Shown here: positions 1-11,714 of the stretch, piece by piece | Position numbering within the stretch: the first letter of the stretch is position 1 | Layout: the number at the start of each line of letters is the position of its first letter | From: Mytilus trossulus | Lineage: Eukaryota > Mollusca > Bivalvia > Mytilida > Mytilidae | DNA length: 64,000 nt | Reading direction: 5' to 3' | Assembly: GCF_036588685.1 (NCBI RefSeq) | Contig: NC_086376.1 | Span: forward strand, 17,416,411-17,480,410 | Notes under the pieces: generated by a model | What the model saw: the letters and a program-made list of their open reading frames with translations, nothing else | Told to the model about the DNA's origin: nothing | The model's database searches: none | Translations under genes and position numbers: made by a program

Positions 1-1115
1 TTACTTGACTAATAGAATATTCAAAATTTTACATCTGCAACTCCGACTTAGTAGAACGTCATGGTAGTGTTAGCAAATAATCGGTGAGTTGGAGTATAAA
101 GCGGTCATCTGTGAGCACCATGGTCTATTGAATAAATTTTAATTTTCTAATTCAAAAATTCAAAGAATTCAAAGAAGGTCATGAGTTATAGATTCTAGCT
201 ATGACTCTACAGTTTGCATCTTTTTATTTGCATTGCAGTTTTGTGTTCTTTTTGTCAAATAACTTTTGATGTGACTTGGTATTTATACATTTTTTTTTTA
301 TATTTTTTTGTTGCGTTGGTAGTCCTTGGATCAAGTCGGTCCAGAGTTTCGAATCTGACGCGTGTTTTTTTTTTTAAATTTTGTTTAACATTGTCTTTCA
401 ATATTTTATCGAATTTGTACATGGTCCATAAAGTATATATTGTATGTACATGAAATACAAAGACATGTTTATTGACATCTGTGTAACGATTGATTGGTGT
501 AAATATTTGAATTTGTACTCAGGTGTGTCTAAGATATATGTTTACATAGTTTCAGATGTTGAAAAGTAAAATCCCAAAAATACTAAACTTTGAGGACAAT
601 TCAAAACGTAAATTCCTTAATTAAATGGCAACATATCAAAATATTTGTTACAGTAAAAAATTATGAATCTGATATCCTTGACTTTTTCAATAAAAATACC
701 AACTAATCATACTGACACTTAGAACCCTGAGTTAAGTACCTTGAATTTTAAAGGCAGCATCTTCCTTTCAAAACAACTGTGTTACATGCAAACAATACTA
801 AAACAAATTGGAGATATACAAAACGTTTACACTATAAAAACCATGTCTGTACATACTACATGTGCTAGACTTCTGTTTAGAAAGATCGGTACAAGATCCT
901 TTGATTCGGTGCAATTTATATTCCTAAACTATAGATTAAAAACATTTCACAACTTCCTTTGTCTCATTTATTTAGTCTTTTTAATCATTTTATTTTCTTC
1001 CAGTTGTCATCACAGTACGTACCATATGCTATCACATTTAATTTTGAATTCAAACATTTTCCTTACCCATCAATTTACCAACTTCGCCCTCGTATTCAGT
1101 CCTTGAATGGTGTAA
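1..1115. other. AT-rich stretch without a recognisable gene
   Basis: I see no supportable gene here. Short open frames are low-complexity and unlike any family I recognise. At about 565-635 there is a decayed fragment of the repeat family also seen at 5040-5200 and 7725-7805 (shared words such as AAAATACTGAACT and GGCAAAATCAAA, here diverged). Confidence 0.5.
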
Positions 1116-1117
1116 AT

Positions 1118-1520
1118 TTCCCACTTATACCATACTCCATTAAACCATACACTATACACCATTACACCATACACCTTGTACTTTTACACCATACACATTA
1201 CACCTTACACCATGCACCATTCTCTATTATATCTACACAATCCGAAGTTACCCATAATGCAATTAAATTTCAAATATTAAGATTATCATTATTGTTTATG
1301 TTTACAATTCGAAAAAAATATATAAAAATAACTTTGTTTAAAATCAATGAAATGTCGTACACCATCATTCACACCATTCGCGATCGCACATTACACAATC
1401 ACACCATTTCGCAAACACCATCACACCATTCCCCTTACACTATACATGTACACCATAGCACCATACACCTTACACCATTACACCATATGCCATACACCAT
1501 TACACCATACACGTTTTTTT
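1118..1520 (+). repeat. Degenerate ACACCAT tandem array
   Basis: Two clusters (about 1118-1225 and 1355-1515) are built from variants of ACACCATT, ACACCATAC and TTACACC, separated by about 130 bases of unique AT-rich DNA. The open frames across the array simply translate the repeat (runs of H, T, P and Y) and are not genes. The unit length drifts between 7 and 14 bases, so this is an old, decayed satellite-like array. Confidence 0.85.
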
Positions 1521-1540
1521 GGGAAGTTTACACCATCCAC

Positions 1541-2085
1541 GGGCTGTAAATTGCGGATGGCTGAACAATATCTACAATTTGCTGTGTTTTGCTTTCTAGT
1601 GATACCATGCGTCTAATTTTGTTATTATAAATCTTTTGTCTCATTACTGTTTTCTCATTCACAATCACATTACAGCAAACGTATTTTCAATTACAATAAA
1701 GTTTCACCAAATGCATTTTACTGTATTATTATTAATAACAGGATTTTTTTTAATAACAGCATCGTTTACTGCGTAAGCTTAAAACTTTAAAAAAAATTGA
1801 ACCATAATTAACAAAAGTAACAGACAAATCTAATGGATTGGTTGGTGGGAATGTAGAAAACGAAATAGTGTATAATAATGGACAAAAATGTAAGACAACT
1901 GCCGATTGGAACAACTAATAATAAGAAGTAGCGATTGTAAATATATTTCTTATCCTCTTAAATTCATAATAAATACTAGAATACAGACCAAGTAATATAA
2001 GAGGCTTCTGAAATTCTGATATGCTCACCACTTGTCAAAATTTTAAAAAATAGAAAAGAATTAACAAAAATTGAATTAAAATCGT
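1541..2085. other. No feature seen
   Basis: AT-rich sequence with no gene, repeat family or regulatory site that I can support. Confidence 0.45.
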
Positions 2086-2087
2086 CT

Positions 2088-2394
2088 TTTATATGTTTGT
2101 TAATGTGCTCTGTTTGTATTCCCTTTGCGGTTCTTTATGGCATATTACGTGGCTTTAAACTTATACCATCCGTCACTATGTTATTGTGCTCTGTGAAATG
2201 TTTGTATTCTCGTCGAATGTGCTTGGACTCTATGCCTTTTGTGTTTGTTTGTTGTTTATTCGTCTGTGTTCATAGTGGTTAACACAATGTTGAATGTTAA
2301 TATCAACTTTTGATATTTTTTCATATTATGTTTGTTTGTTTTGTTCCCACATCGATGTCAATTTAATGGAATTTTATGCGACTTTTATATTAGT
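2088..2394 (+). repeat. Dispersed repeat fragment
   Basis: The end of this stretch (about 2330-2390, TTGTTCCCACATCGATGTCAA and onward) matches 37715-37780, which lies at the start of a longer dispersed repeat. The small open frame inside (about 2097-2282) is rich in C, V and L and is probably chance translation of repeat DNA. The stretch ends where recognisable reverse-transcriptase sequence begins, so it may belong to a decayed retroelement. Confidence 0.5.
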
Positions 2395-4160
2395 AACAAG
2401 TTATCATTAACATCTTTTTTATAAGCAATCAAGGCGGGCTTCAAAACTATTGTGAAACTGACTATTCTATAGGCGGCGTAAATCAGATGTGGATACTTAA
2501 AAATTCCAACGATCTTTTAGAGTACATACAATCTAACTCTCTTTCATCTTTTAACAGTATGAAAGCATTTGACTTTACTACACTTTTTACAAGTATTTCA
2601 CATTACAAACTAAAAGACAAATTGAAAGAGTTGGTTTTGCTTTGTTTCATAAAAAAGTATGGCCAACGAAGATACAAGTATCTTGTTTTTGGAACGGAAA
2701 AATCCAAGTCTGATTCAAATAATTTATTTTCTGAAACTGACATTATCAAGATGCTTGATTTCGTTATTGACAACATATTTGTTTGGAGGACGTGTTTTTC
2801 AACAGACAATCGGCATTCTAGTGGAAACAAATTGTGCCCCTCTTCTTGCCGACTTGTTTCTTTATTATTATAAGGCTGACTTCATACAAGAACTTCTAGT
2901 TTCCACTATATAGACGATGTAATTTCACTTAATAATTCAAAAGAAGTAGGTTCGATAAGGCCCTGAAATGGCCCTTTTTTGTTACCTTAAATTTCAAATT
3001 ACGATATATTGATCAATAACACAATGAATCATAGCTAATACATTGACTAGATAGGAAATTATTTTTGTTCTACTGTTGACGTGACAAACAGAACTCATTT
3101 TTATTTTTATTAAAAACCAATGAATATTGGTAAATTTTGCATTAATTATTTGACAGGAAACGCATACGTCGACAAAAAAGATCACAATGTTTGTAATGAT
3201 ATTATGCATGTTTAACTTGAATATTGAGTTTTTCGATGCCTGCGCTATATGCTCCTGGTCCTAAATTTGGTGGAAATCTGGCCAATTTCGTCAAATTTCG
3301 TCAAATTCTCTTATTTTGACCTATTTTGGATGTAAAACTCAACGCTTCAGAACAAAATTTTGACACAAATAGTTCTTTTTTACTTTCTCGCATGTTTTTT
3401 AAGACAAATTAAAACATATTTTACCATTCAATTTTATAATCGGGGCCAAATATGGGCCTTACCGACCTTACTCCTTTGGTTTCTATGTCGAACGCATTTA
3501 ACCCATTGAACTGGAGATACAGGATACAACAGATAGAGTTAAGTTGGTCTCATATCTTGACTTACATCTCGAATTTGAGAGTGAGGATCGATTGAAAACA
3601 AAACTTAACGACAAAAAAAGATGATTTCAGCTTTCCAATTTTGAACTTTCCATTTCTAAGTAGCAACATTCAAGCATACCCTGCATATCTCATGATTTTC
3701 TTGAAAGATAATAGTTGCTCACAAGGCAGCTTTTAAAGCAAGAGTTCCAAATGGTGTAGTTGAAATCATCCCTTCGTAAGTTTTACGGACGTCATCACCA
3801 GTTACTTGGCCGTTATAGAATAACCGTTTCATAAATGATGTCGGATATGTTTCTTACGTCGTAACTACAATCCCTTTCCCTTTCATACATGTGACCAATC
3901 GAACTTGGCCGGATTTGTTATCTCATAAGCAACACGAAGTGTGCCACATGTGGAGCAGGATCTTATTACCCTTCCGGAGCACCTGAGATCACCTCTCGTT
4001 TTTGGTGGGGTTCGTGTTGTTTATTCTTTAATTTTCTATGTTGTGTCATGTGTACTTTTGTTTGTCTGTTTGTCGTTAACATGTTAAGCCATGGTGTTGT
4101 CAGTTTATTTTCGATTTATGAGTTTGACTGTCCCTCTGGTACCTTTCGTCCCTCTTTTAG
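2395..4160 (+). pseudogene. Decayed Penelope-like reverse-transcriptase element (copy 1)
   Basis: A broken reverse-transcriptase element on the plus strand. In shifting frames one can read the finger/palm stretch (around MWILKNSNDLLEYIQS at 2487), the segment matching FQQT-GI...TNCAPLLADLFLYYY near 2800-2870, and the catalytic YIDDV box near 2910-2922. The reading then breaks into a 0.5 kb insertion (2947-3470) and resumes at YVERI..IELE near 3480. The C-terminal KFYGRH region is near 3775-3800. Its 3' module (ACCCTTCCGGAGCACCTGAG through TTTCGTCCCTCTTTTA) runs to about 4160. Several stops and frameshifts make it dead. The family assignment (Penelope-like rather than another retroelement class) rests on the WIPELHK and YIDDV boxes seen across the copies and is an inference. 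Confidence 0.75.
2947..3470. mobile_element. MITE-like insertion inside the reverse transcriptase
   Basis: About 524 bases split the reverse-transcriptase homology between the YIDDV box and the YVERI segment. The ends are imperfect inverted repeats: TAGGTTCGATAAGGCCC at the left against TAAGGTCGGTAAGGCCC when the right end is reverse-complemented, continuing into ATTTGGCCC/GAAATGGCCC. There is no coding capacity, so this is probably a non-autonomous DNA element. A clear target-site duplication was not found. Confidence 0.6.
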
Positions 4161-4164
4161 CGAG

Positions 4165-4290
4165 CTATAAAACAAGGTATAATACACCATTTTCTACAGA
4201 AAAAACATGCCTGTATAAAGTCAGAAATATAACAGTTGTTATTCATTCGTTTGATGTGTTTGCGCTTATGATTTTGTAATAGGTTTATGG
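4165..4290 (+). repeat. Dispersed repeat family R3
   Basis: Starts CTATAAAACAAGGT, then a CACCATTTTCTACA word and CAGTTGTTATTCATTCGTTT. The same order recurs at 38265-38400 (+), in part at 29060-29190 (+), and reversed at 5040-5200, 7725-7805 and 12690-12780. A 62-codon open frame crossing it is not evidence of a gene. Confidence 0.6.
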
Positions 4291-4719
4291 ACTTCTGTTG
4301 TGAATTTCTCAAACTACGCTATTTTTTATTTATTTTTTACTTTCAACTACAATGAGTGACAGTCAAGTGTTCTTTCATCCCTGCATTTTAATGATTCTGA
4401 AACACTTAGCAGTTAACGCCTAGTATTTAAACAAAGGACCTAACGTATCGCAAATCCGAACATGGAATCCATAAGAGTTTCGCATAAGCAAGATAATTCC
4501 TCAACTTAAGATGGTTTCAAATAGTATAACAGCTCACTTAAATCTAACAAAATAAGTATTTTTAATAGAACTAACGTTGATGCATAAGTCGTAAGGGGGA
4601 CTTTCTGCGCATTAGTTGGTGATTTATGTTACTATTCTAAAATGAATCCCTCTTGAAAATAAGAATTTTATTATAAAACTGCAGCTATCCTCTGAAAGCT
4701 TGTTTTTGCCGTGTACGGC

Positions 4720-6040
4720 ATTTATAAAATATAAGTCAAACATACAATGAAATGACAAGAAAACCCACAAAGGACAACAGGACACACAACAATAACAAAG
4801 AATGACATAAAAATAGGAACCAACAACCTTTCAAAAGTCGTACTTAAAAATGGTTTCACTTTTATTATTTTCTATACAATCACCAATATGGATATGAATC
4901 TTAATTTGTGAAATTTTTAATTTATGCTAAATCTGTCTTAACTAGTCCGTTTGACTATTAGATATTAAAAACAAGGTGAGATATGTTTACTTTCACTGCG
5001 ATCAATTAATTTTTTTTCGAACATTTATTTTATTTCATCTCAAAAATATTGAACTCCGAGGAAAATTCAAAATGAAAGTCCCTAAACAAATTGGCGAAAT
5101 CAAAAGCATAGATACATCAAAAGAATGGAGAACAACTGTCTTATTCCTGTCTTGGTATAGGCATTTTCGTATGTAGAAAATGGTGGATTAAATGATGGAT
5201 TATTGTCCCTGCATCACCTTCATAGCAAAATTTCTAAAAACTTCGATAATACATTTCATATTGTAATGATTTTAAACTTTGAAAGTTGAAATTGCCAGTT
5301 AAATCACAAAAATACTGAACTTAAAAGAAATCCAATAATCACATGGCAAAATCAAATAACAAAACACATATATGAAAGTGACAAATATAAAATATCACTA
5401 AGGTTTGTCTTGTTTTCTTTAGTCAGATACTACAAGTAGCGATATTCTTATCTTCCATTTGATCAAACAATTACCACTACTTCTTACAGTACATTTTGCG
5501 AAGAAATATGAATGAAAAATTGTGTTGAGAAATATGGTTTATAGCTATACTCATAGCATAAACCTTCAATTATTTCTACCAATTGTGACAGTCATTATTT
5601 GAAAAACAAATATTGAATATCAATTTTTTCTGCTGTGTACATAACACTCCTTTTAATGAAATTAAGTAAATAAAAAAATAGAAACAATGAAACGAAGAGA
5701 CAATCCTACAGTACAAGGACACGTTTCAGTCAAAACAAGACAAACAAATGAGCACATTTCTGAAAAACAGCAATAAACACTAGCTTACAGGATGGTGATA
5801 AACCAATAAAATAATGTTATTAAAACTATTAATAGACCTCACAAGTAGTATTCTAGTAATCTAGACGAACTTTTCGTAGGCATGCCTCAAATGTCAGTTG
5901 TTAAATTGGGCAGTTGATTAGGGAAAGAAAGAATGATAAAAAGAATCTGTAGTTTGCCGATGGACTTATGTCGTAAAACTATTGACTAAACTAGCATACA
6001 TTCAATGTTAAAACAATTGCCTAGGCTGGTGAACCTATAC
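4720..6040. other. Non-coding left part of block A
   Basis: No gene is visible. Counterparts lie in block B (about 12260-13530) and, inverted, in block C (about 28230-29700). It includes reversed fragments of repeat R3 at 5040-5200 and 5285-5370. The 66-codon frame at 4976-5176 falls in the repeat and has no equivalent open frame in B or C. Confidence 0.5.
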
Positions 6041-6049
6041 TTAATCCAT

Positions 6050-6180
6050 ATATTATCCCCGTTTTTGGTGGGGCTCGTGTTGATTTGTCTTTAGATTTGT
6101 GAATTATTTTCAATCTAGGAGTTCCTCTGGTATCTTTTGTCCCTCTTTTATTCGCAATGCATAATAAAACCTAGTCAAAC
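6050..6180 (+). mobile_element. Retroelement 3'-module fragment in block A
   Basis: Reads GTTTTTGGTGGGGCTCGTG, then a deleted middle, then TTCCTCTGGTATCTTTTGTC and CCCTCTTTTA. This is the 3' module of the Penelope-like element (compare 3960-4160). The same insertion sits at the homologous place in block B (13540-13700) and inverted in block C (28060-28215), so it predates the block duplications. Confidence 0.7.
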
Positions 6181-6825
6181 CAACTATATAGAATTTCAGT
6201 CTATCGAAACAAGGCAGACGTTTTTTTTTGATTTCTTAAGATAAAAGGTCGCAAAACATGACTCGTGAGGTTTGGCACATATATCTTTTATCGTTGTGGT
6301 TTCGTTTTTCTTCTAACCATTGGGATAATTTTTAGTGCTGTAAGTGAATCTTGTTAAAGAAGGCATTAAAAAAGTAATATCTATCAAGATATTTGAATAG
6401 GAATTTGAACGAGATATATTGCTTTTGTAAGGTAGTGGTTTATCAATATCTCAAAATAGATGATAAAATAGCAGATTGGTGTCATTTTTAAGTCATCGTT
6501 TTATATATTGTACGAATCAAAGGCCTTTTTTGAAACTCATTCTTTTGTAAAAGCAAACTCTAAGCAGCTATAAGCCTTTGAGGTAATAAGTAATTGGCCT
6601 CAGACTGTATCATTTGAAATTGCTTTTATATCGTTACAAATGTAAGCACTTACTACTAGCAGAAAAACAGAAGACATAAGTAACGGTTGATAATAAGCTT
6701 AATTAGTTTAAACTCAATTAAACTCAATTAATCACCAATGTAAAGTTATAGCTAGATCATGCTCACAAGCTTGGATAAAAATCAAAAATATCTAAAAAAT
6801 ATTTGAAGATTTATAATCAAATTTC

Positions 6826-6831
6826 TTTATT
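6826..6831 (-). terminator. Candidate polyadenylation signal of ankyrin gene A
   Basis: AATAAA on the minus strand about 165 bases beyond the stop codon of gene A. The equivalent places in B and C read AATTAA and AATGAA, so the hexamer is not conserved exactly. Its role is an inference from position and motif only. Confidence 0.35.
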
Positions 6832-6997
6832 GTCTCTGGTAATCAGGCTGATGAACTGAACAGAAAGCGTCTTGAGAACTAAATGACAAATAAAGTTAAC
6901 ATGATATGAGTATTTTTTAACATTTGAGGTTAATGTTTACAAATACATAATGTTTATGGTTATTTAAGATGATAGTTATTTTATACATGTAGTACTG

Positions 6998-7411
6998 TTA
7001 AAATTCTAGCAAAAGCTTGTTTAAATAGTCTTCTATTGCACGAGAAATAACCTTGACCACTTGATGCAACTCGTTTTCACAGGCATAGTATAAAGCTTGT
7101 TTTCCAAACATATCAGTAGCATTGAGAATTAATTTCTCTTCATTTAACAGAAATTTTACAAAACTCAATCGATGTTCTACGTTTATGGTTGTATAATTAA
7201 GTCTGCATAAAGCCATCAACGGAGTTCTCCCAGTAGTGTCTGTACAATTCACATTTACTTTCCTTTCAATAAGAATTCTGGCTAGTCTTAATTTTCCTTC
7301 AGAAATTGCGATAAATACTTGCTGCACATCTTCATCCACAGAATATTTAGAAGTGAAAGCTTTCTTGCTCCATCTTTTCATCATGGCTTTAAAGCAGTTT
7401 CTAGTTGACAT
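6998..7411 (-). CDS. ANKRD34-like small ankyrin-repeat protein, copy A
   Basis: An intact intronless frame of 137 codons. I read about three ankyrin-type units: residues 28-58 (SEGKLRLARILIERKVNVN), 61-98 (core GRTPLMALC, then a long loop and FVKFLLNEE) and 103-132 (GKQALYYAC, LHQVVKVI). The first 27 residues are basic (MMKRWSKK). No signal peptide or membrane segment is seen, so a cytosolic or nuclear protein-binding role is likely. The GKLRLAR..L..R word followed by a GRTPLM unit resembles the N-terminal ankyrin region of ANKRD34 proteins as I remember them, but those are several hundred residues long and this one stops after the repeats. The start is the first in-frame ATG, in the context AAAC-ATG shared with B and C. 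Differences from B and C include Y instead of D at residue 108. No binding partner can be inferred. Confidence 0.8.
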   Translation of the reverse strand: MSTRNCFKAMMKRWSKKAFTSKYSVDEDVQQVFIAISEGKLRLARILIERKVNVNCTDTTGRTPLMALCRLNYTTINVEHRLSFVKFLLNEEKLILNATDMFGKQALYYACENELHQVVKVISRAIEDYLNKLLLEF

Positions 7412-7459
7412 GTTTATTTTTGAGTGGAAGGTTTGTATCTTTTCGATAGTTACATGATT

Positions 7460-8000
7460 TATCGCCTTAAATAGTAAAGCTCTACTATGTCATGTGGTTA
7501 GTAACACTTTTCCATTTTTCATAAGCAAAACTGAAAATTGTAAAACCCAAACTACTGAACTTTATAATGAAGAGGATGCGTAAGATTCAACACTGGTGAC
7601 GAATCAAATGGACATGTGTTACATATGTTTTCATTGGTAAGCACTGGATCGTCATTTCTGCGGGTAGGGTGTTAGCCAGTGCTATCATCATCTCAGTAGT
7701 CTATGTTATTGTGTTTTCATGATAAAAAGTAAAATCACAAAAACACAGGAAAATGCAAAACTGAAAGTCCCTAATCAATCGGCACAATCAAATGATAAAA
7801 CAATACTTTTGAAGTGTTCCCGTTAAAAACCTAAGATTCTATTTAGAAAATTCTGAAAAGTTGTTTCAATTAATATAGTCAATGTTTCAAATAACCATCA
7901 TCAATTCAATTAGATATGAATAAGAATGTAACATGATATGCATAGCAATTTTACAATTTTTAAACTCAATCAATACCAAAATAATAACTTTGATATCAAT
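7460..8000. other. 5' flank of ankyrin gene A
   Basis: No second gene. This is the upstream side of gene A (minus strand). Pieces align with the flanks of B (about 15170-15540) and C (about 26200-26560), for example AATGAAGAGGATGCG at 7567 against AATGAAAAGGATGCG at 15341. A reversed R3 repeat fragment lies at 7725-7805. I cannot name a promoter motif. Confidence 0.45.
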
Positions 8001-9660
8001 TTTGATTAATTTACAATTTAGTTCATGTAGATTTTATTTCACTGAAGACTTGTTTTTCTAAAACAAATACGAAAGATAATGTCATGTTTAACCAAGGACA
8101 ATCATACAACCTTTTCTTGATACAGGAATTAAAAATTGCGATTTTCAGGACAGACGTTTTAAATGACCTATCAATTTGAAAGGCTTATTACCCGATACAA
8201 ATGTTACACACATAGGGTCCATTTTGTTTAGAAATGTTATTTGTTTGTCTGAAAATTAGACAGAACATTAATATGTAACTGAAATATGTTCCTTTAAAAT
8301 CATATATAAACTATAAACAAAAGAATTGTTTTATGAAATTGGAATTGTTTGATTAATTTTCTGTTAACAAGAAAACACTTAATGATTCATACTTTTTTCT
8401 TGGAAAAGTTTATGAATGATCGTCACATGATATAAACAATTGTGAATCATTAAAGACTACATCACGACATTGACAAAATCATTGCGCGTTAATGTGTTCT
8501 GTCTTATGTATGTCTTCTCTTAATATATTTTTTTCCAATTTTAACTGCATGTGTTATTAATAAGTAGAATTTCATTTTTTAGTAAATCACGAACGTGAAT
8601 ATGAAACTTTGATATAGGCTAAATCTGATTAAAACAATATTTCAATCAGTTTTATTGAGGACATAAGCCAACTCTTATATACGTAACTGCTGATAGTTCT
8701 TTGTTGATTTATGGTTGTCATTTTCATTCACCTAATTGTCTTCTTTGATATCATTTAACATCATACTCGGATTCTTCAAATATAAGTTTTACTGCGCGTC
8801 GTGTTTAATCCCGCAATTTGGCATCATAAACCTATAGTCTTTGCAGTGTTGAACCTTTAAGTTGCGGTTGTCATTTTGACATAATAACCGTTTCCATTTT
8901 CTAGTAATGTAATCTGATTTTATTTTAAAATGTTTGCAATATAATACAAAAACTGATCAAAGAGACACAGTGTATGATGAGGGTCTTTTTTTCTATAAAA
9001 TTAAATGACATTGCACCTAAACTTCATTTAAGGAAAACATTGAAATTTCAGTTTTCTGGCCTGAAAGTTATCAAGGTCATAAGAACTGCTGACGCTTAAA
9101 ATTTGTTTTTTTCATGAAATTGTCTAAAACGATTTTGGTATTATGAATGGGGTTTTTTAACAAATAAATGTAAAAAGCTTAGTATATAATTTTTGCCCTT
9201 TTCCTCTGAATTCAGTATAAAAAAGAGATGCATCATCAAACAAGGGCACACAACAAAATAGAATCTATATATCTATATTCTGTCGTCATCGACGAAAATG
9301 TCCTTTGATATTCAAACCTCGCTACTTCCAACTCAATGATCAAAAAAACCAGATATAACTTTTGACAACTTTGATAAGATTCATAAAACTTATTTCAGCT
9401 GGTATAAAAGAGGTACGTTTAACATATAACACTGCCCTTTTTAAATAGATATTGTGATGTCTATAACTAAACGAAGCTTTTACCAAACTTAATGATAAAA
9501 GAGAGAGTTTTTCATTTCCAATTTTTAATCGTCCATTTTTTTTTATCTTGACACTCACTTATCGACATCTTATTATGTTTATGTATCTCAACTTGTTCGA
9601 TTCACTCGTGTATGTAACAAAGTATTTGACTTTAATAAAATAGACCTTTGTGCTACTTCA
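8000..9660. other. Non-coding right part of block A
   Basis: Shared with block C (inverted, about 24170-25660) and absent from block B. The stretch 8690-8960 is a reversed member of the same dispersed family as 24715-25020 (GACAATGACAATCATAGATC on the other strand). No gene is supported; the 72-codon frame at 9340-9558 is not preserved in C. Confidence 0.45.
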
Positions 9661-9665
9661 AATTA

Positions 9666-9871
9666 CTGTAAATTCAGAATTTATTGCGTGCATTTATTAT
9701 TGCGATTTTGTCATTTTACACTTGAATGCGATTTTAATTTTTACGATTTTGAGAAAAGTCCTGCTTAATTCAGTTAAAATATTACAAAATGCGAGTTTTA
9801 ATTATTGCGTTTACAACTCAGTCGCATTATTCGCAATAATAAAAACCTCGCAATAATTTCTGAATTTACAG
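9666..9871. mobile_element. Palindromic MITE with TA target site
   Basis: A 206-bp element with inverted ends CTGTAAATTCAGAA...TTATTGCG and CGCAATAATTTCTGAATTTACAG. It is flanked on both sides by TA (9664-9665 and 9872-9873), as expected for a Tc1/mariner-type non-autonomous element. The corresponding place in block C (about 24105-24130) lacks it, so it inserted into block A after the copies separated or was lost from C. The 68-codon frame over it is spurious. Confidence 0.8.
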
Positions 9872-10309
9872 TATTACACTAGGGTTTTCGATAGCACAAA
9901 CTAGTTAAATAATGTACTAAATTTTATCATCGGTGCAAGGACATAATTCTTTAATATTAATCAACATACAGACATTTTACAAGTTTAGGAATTTTATATC
10001 CAATCTGTATTGACAGTAACTGCTAGTAGACCTATGTCAATGTATGTATCATTGTCATTTTTTTCAGTTTCTTTTGTTACCTATTATGTTACTCGGACTT
10101 CTTTTAAACTGAGTTTTACTGTGCGTTATGTTGTGTGTTATTTTTCTACATTGGCTAGAGATACAGCATATGGGAAGGATTGAAATCGAAAAAAAAATGT
10201 TTAATTTACGTTTTTTGATTGAGTTAAGACTTTCAATTGATATTTTATCGTGCGTTTTTCTACGTTTTGGTTGTATGTTATTGTTTAAGAAAAGAAAGAA
10301 GGTTTGCTA

Positions 10310-10618
10310 CATTTAAACGTTTGATCCCGCTGCAAATGGTTGCACCTGTCCTTAGTCAGGAATCTGATGTACAGTAATTTTTGTTTTTTTTATGTGTTTC
10401 CCGTTTCTGTTTTTTATATAGATTAGACCGTTGGTTTTCTCGTTTGAATGGTTTTACACTAGTAATATTTTGGGCTCTTTACAGCTTGTTGTTCGGTGTG
10501 AGTCAAGGCTCTGTGTTGATGGCCGTACCTTGACCTATAATGGTTTACCTTTTTAAATTGTTATTTGGATTGGGAGTTGTCTTGGCCTTTGGTAGTCTAG
10601 TATGATTTTTAATATTAG
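10310..10618 (+). repeat. SINE-like repeat R2, copy 1
   Basis: A long copy: GATCCCGCTGCAAATG near 10323, AGACCGTTGGTTTTCTCG at 10425, TTGTTCGGTGTGAG at 10489, GACCTATAATGGTTTACC at 10531, and a diverged tail. Other copies in the window: 10945-11215 (+), 18625-18860 (-), 47590-47700 (-), 54535-54680 (-) and 60735-60880 (+). It has the size and dispersal of a SINE. I did not identify RNA polymerase III A and B boxes. Confidence 0.7.
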
Positions 10619-10629
10619 TTTCTTTTATA

Positions 10630-10845
10630 TATTTCACAGTTTAGTATGACGTCCATTATCACTGATCTGATAACATTGTTATTTTGGGGCAATCTAAAGC
10701 ACTCCACCAGTTGTGGGATTTTCTCGCTGCATGGAAGACTCATTGGTGGCCTGCGGCTGTTATGTGCGATTTAGTCGGGTTGTTGTCCCATTGACGCAGT
10801 CCTCATTTCCATTCTCAATTTTATTTCATGGTTATAATCTTGACA
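10630..10845 (-). repeat. Dispersed repeat R4 in block A
   Basis: The minus strand reads GAATGGAAATGAGGACTGCG, then CAACAACCCGAC, TCTTCCATGCAGCGAGAAAATCCC and GGACGTCATACTAAACTG. This is the same order as at 23495-23720, its partner in inverted block C, and as at the independent copy 43255-43480. The 80-codon frame at 10713-10955 is the repeat read in antisense and not a gene. Confidence 0.75.
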
Positions 10846-10944
10846 GAGCTACACACTTACTTCAATCACATCAAAAGCTAACCAAACCTTTAAGCAGACT
10901 TATTCAGAAGGGATATAGTATCATTTATCAAATTCATCTGTTTA

Positions 10945-11215
10945 GTGTGTGTTGATATGTCTTTTAATTGAGTAAAGCAATTTCAATTGATATTTTATAG
11001 TGTTAATAAGTGTTTCTCGTTTTTTGTGTTGTATATATATAATAAGTCTGTTGGTTTTTCGTTAATATGGTTTTACACTAGTATTTTTTTGGAGCTTGCT
11101 GTTCGGTATGAGCCAAGGCTCTGCGGTTAAGACCGTACTTTGACCTATCACTATTTACTATTCCAAATTGTGACTTGGATGGAAAGCTGTCTAATAGGCA
11201 CTCATACCATAGCTT
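10945..11215 (+). repeat. SINE-like repeat R2, copy 2
   Basis: GTGTTTCTCGTTTTTTG, then TCTGTTGGTTTTTCGTTAATATGG, GCTTGCTGTTCGGTATGAGCC and GGCACTCATACCATAG. Its partner in block C is 18625-18860 on the opposite strand, so this insertion is older than the block A/C duplication. Confidence 0.7.
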
Positions 11216-11714
11216 TTTATATCCATCTACGTTTATATGTCAATCGACAATACAATTTTATTACATTTGTTTTATTTGTATGAGAATAAAAGAAAAAATA
11301 CATTTCAATATGTGTATATCTAGCTTTCAGGTGTCTATTATATAAAGTTTTGTTGTACTGGAAAAAAAACACTACGATTATCGTTTATGTAATCAAAAGT
11401 CTATAATATGAAAAGGGCCCAACACAACAATCTATAAAAAGCCTAGAGTTGGCATATACTCTTGACAAGTTCAAGGTTGACAGGTGTTGACAGATACAGA
11501 AACGATTTGTCCTCATGACATATTCAAGCAGTAATATTGGCTATCCCTTTTAAAGAAGACTTAAGAAAGGTCTGCAACCGACAGGTCGTGAAACATCATG
11601 ATCTAAACAAAAAATTACAAAAGAACAGTTCATAATAGCAAAAAGTGAAACCCGTTAACTTTTCCATTATTCATACTTATGTTTAAACGTTACCATATCA
11701 TGTACTATCGAAAT

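Larger units (their letters stand above)
4350..11500. repeat. Duplicated block A (carries ankyrin gene A)
   Basis: This block matches block B (11.9-15.86 kb, same orientation) from the word GTTCTTTCATCCCTGCATTTT onward through the ankyrin gene. It matches block C (about 18.4-30.1 kb, opposite orientation) over nearly its whole length. Checkpoints against C include 8060-8130 with 25560-25610, 8690-8920 with 24750-25000, 9880-10050 with 23920-24100, 10630-10850 with 23470-23720, and 10960-11500 with 18370-18860. It is moderately diverged, with insertions and deletions private to each copy. Confidence 0.8.

Noticed and set aside
320-365. GAGTTTCGAATCTGACG as a possible tRNA T-arm
   Set aside because: No matching acceptor stem, D-arm or anticodon arm could be placed around it.
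741-1616. Overlapping 89-196 codon frames rich in H, T and Y
   Set aside because: They translate the ACACCAT array in several frames.
7236-7457. Open frame antisense to ankyrin gene A, with similar antisense frames over B, C and D
   Set aside because: They exist because the sense frames are conserved. The predicted peptides differ in start and end, and no ankyrin or other motif is present.
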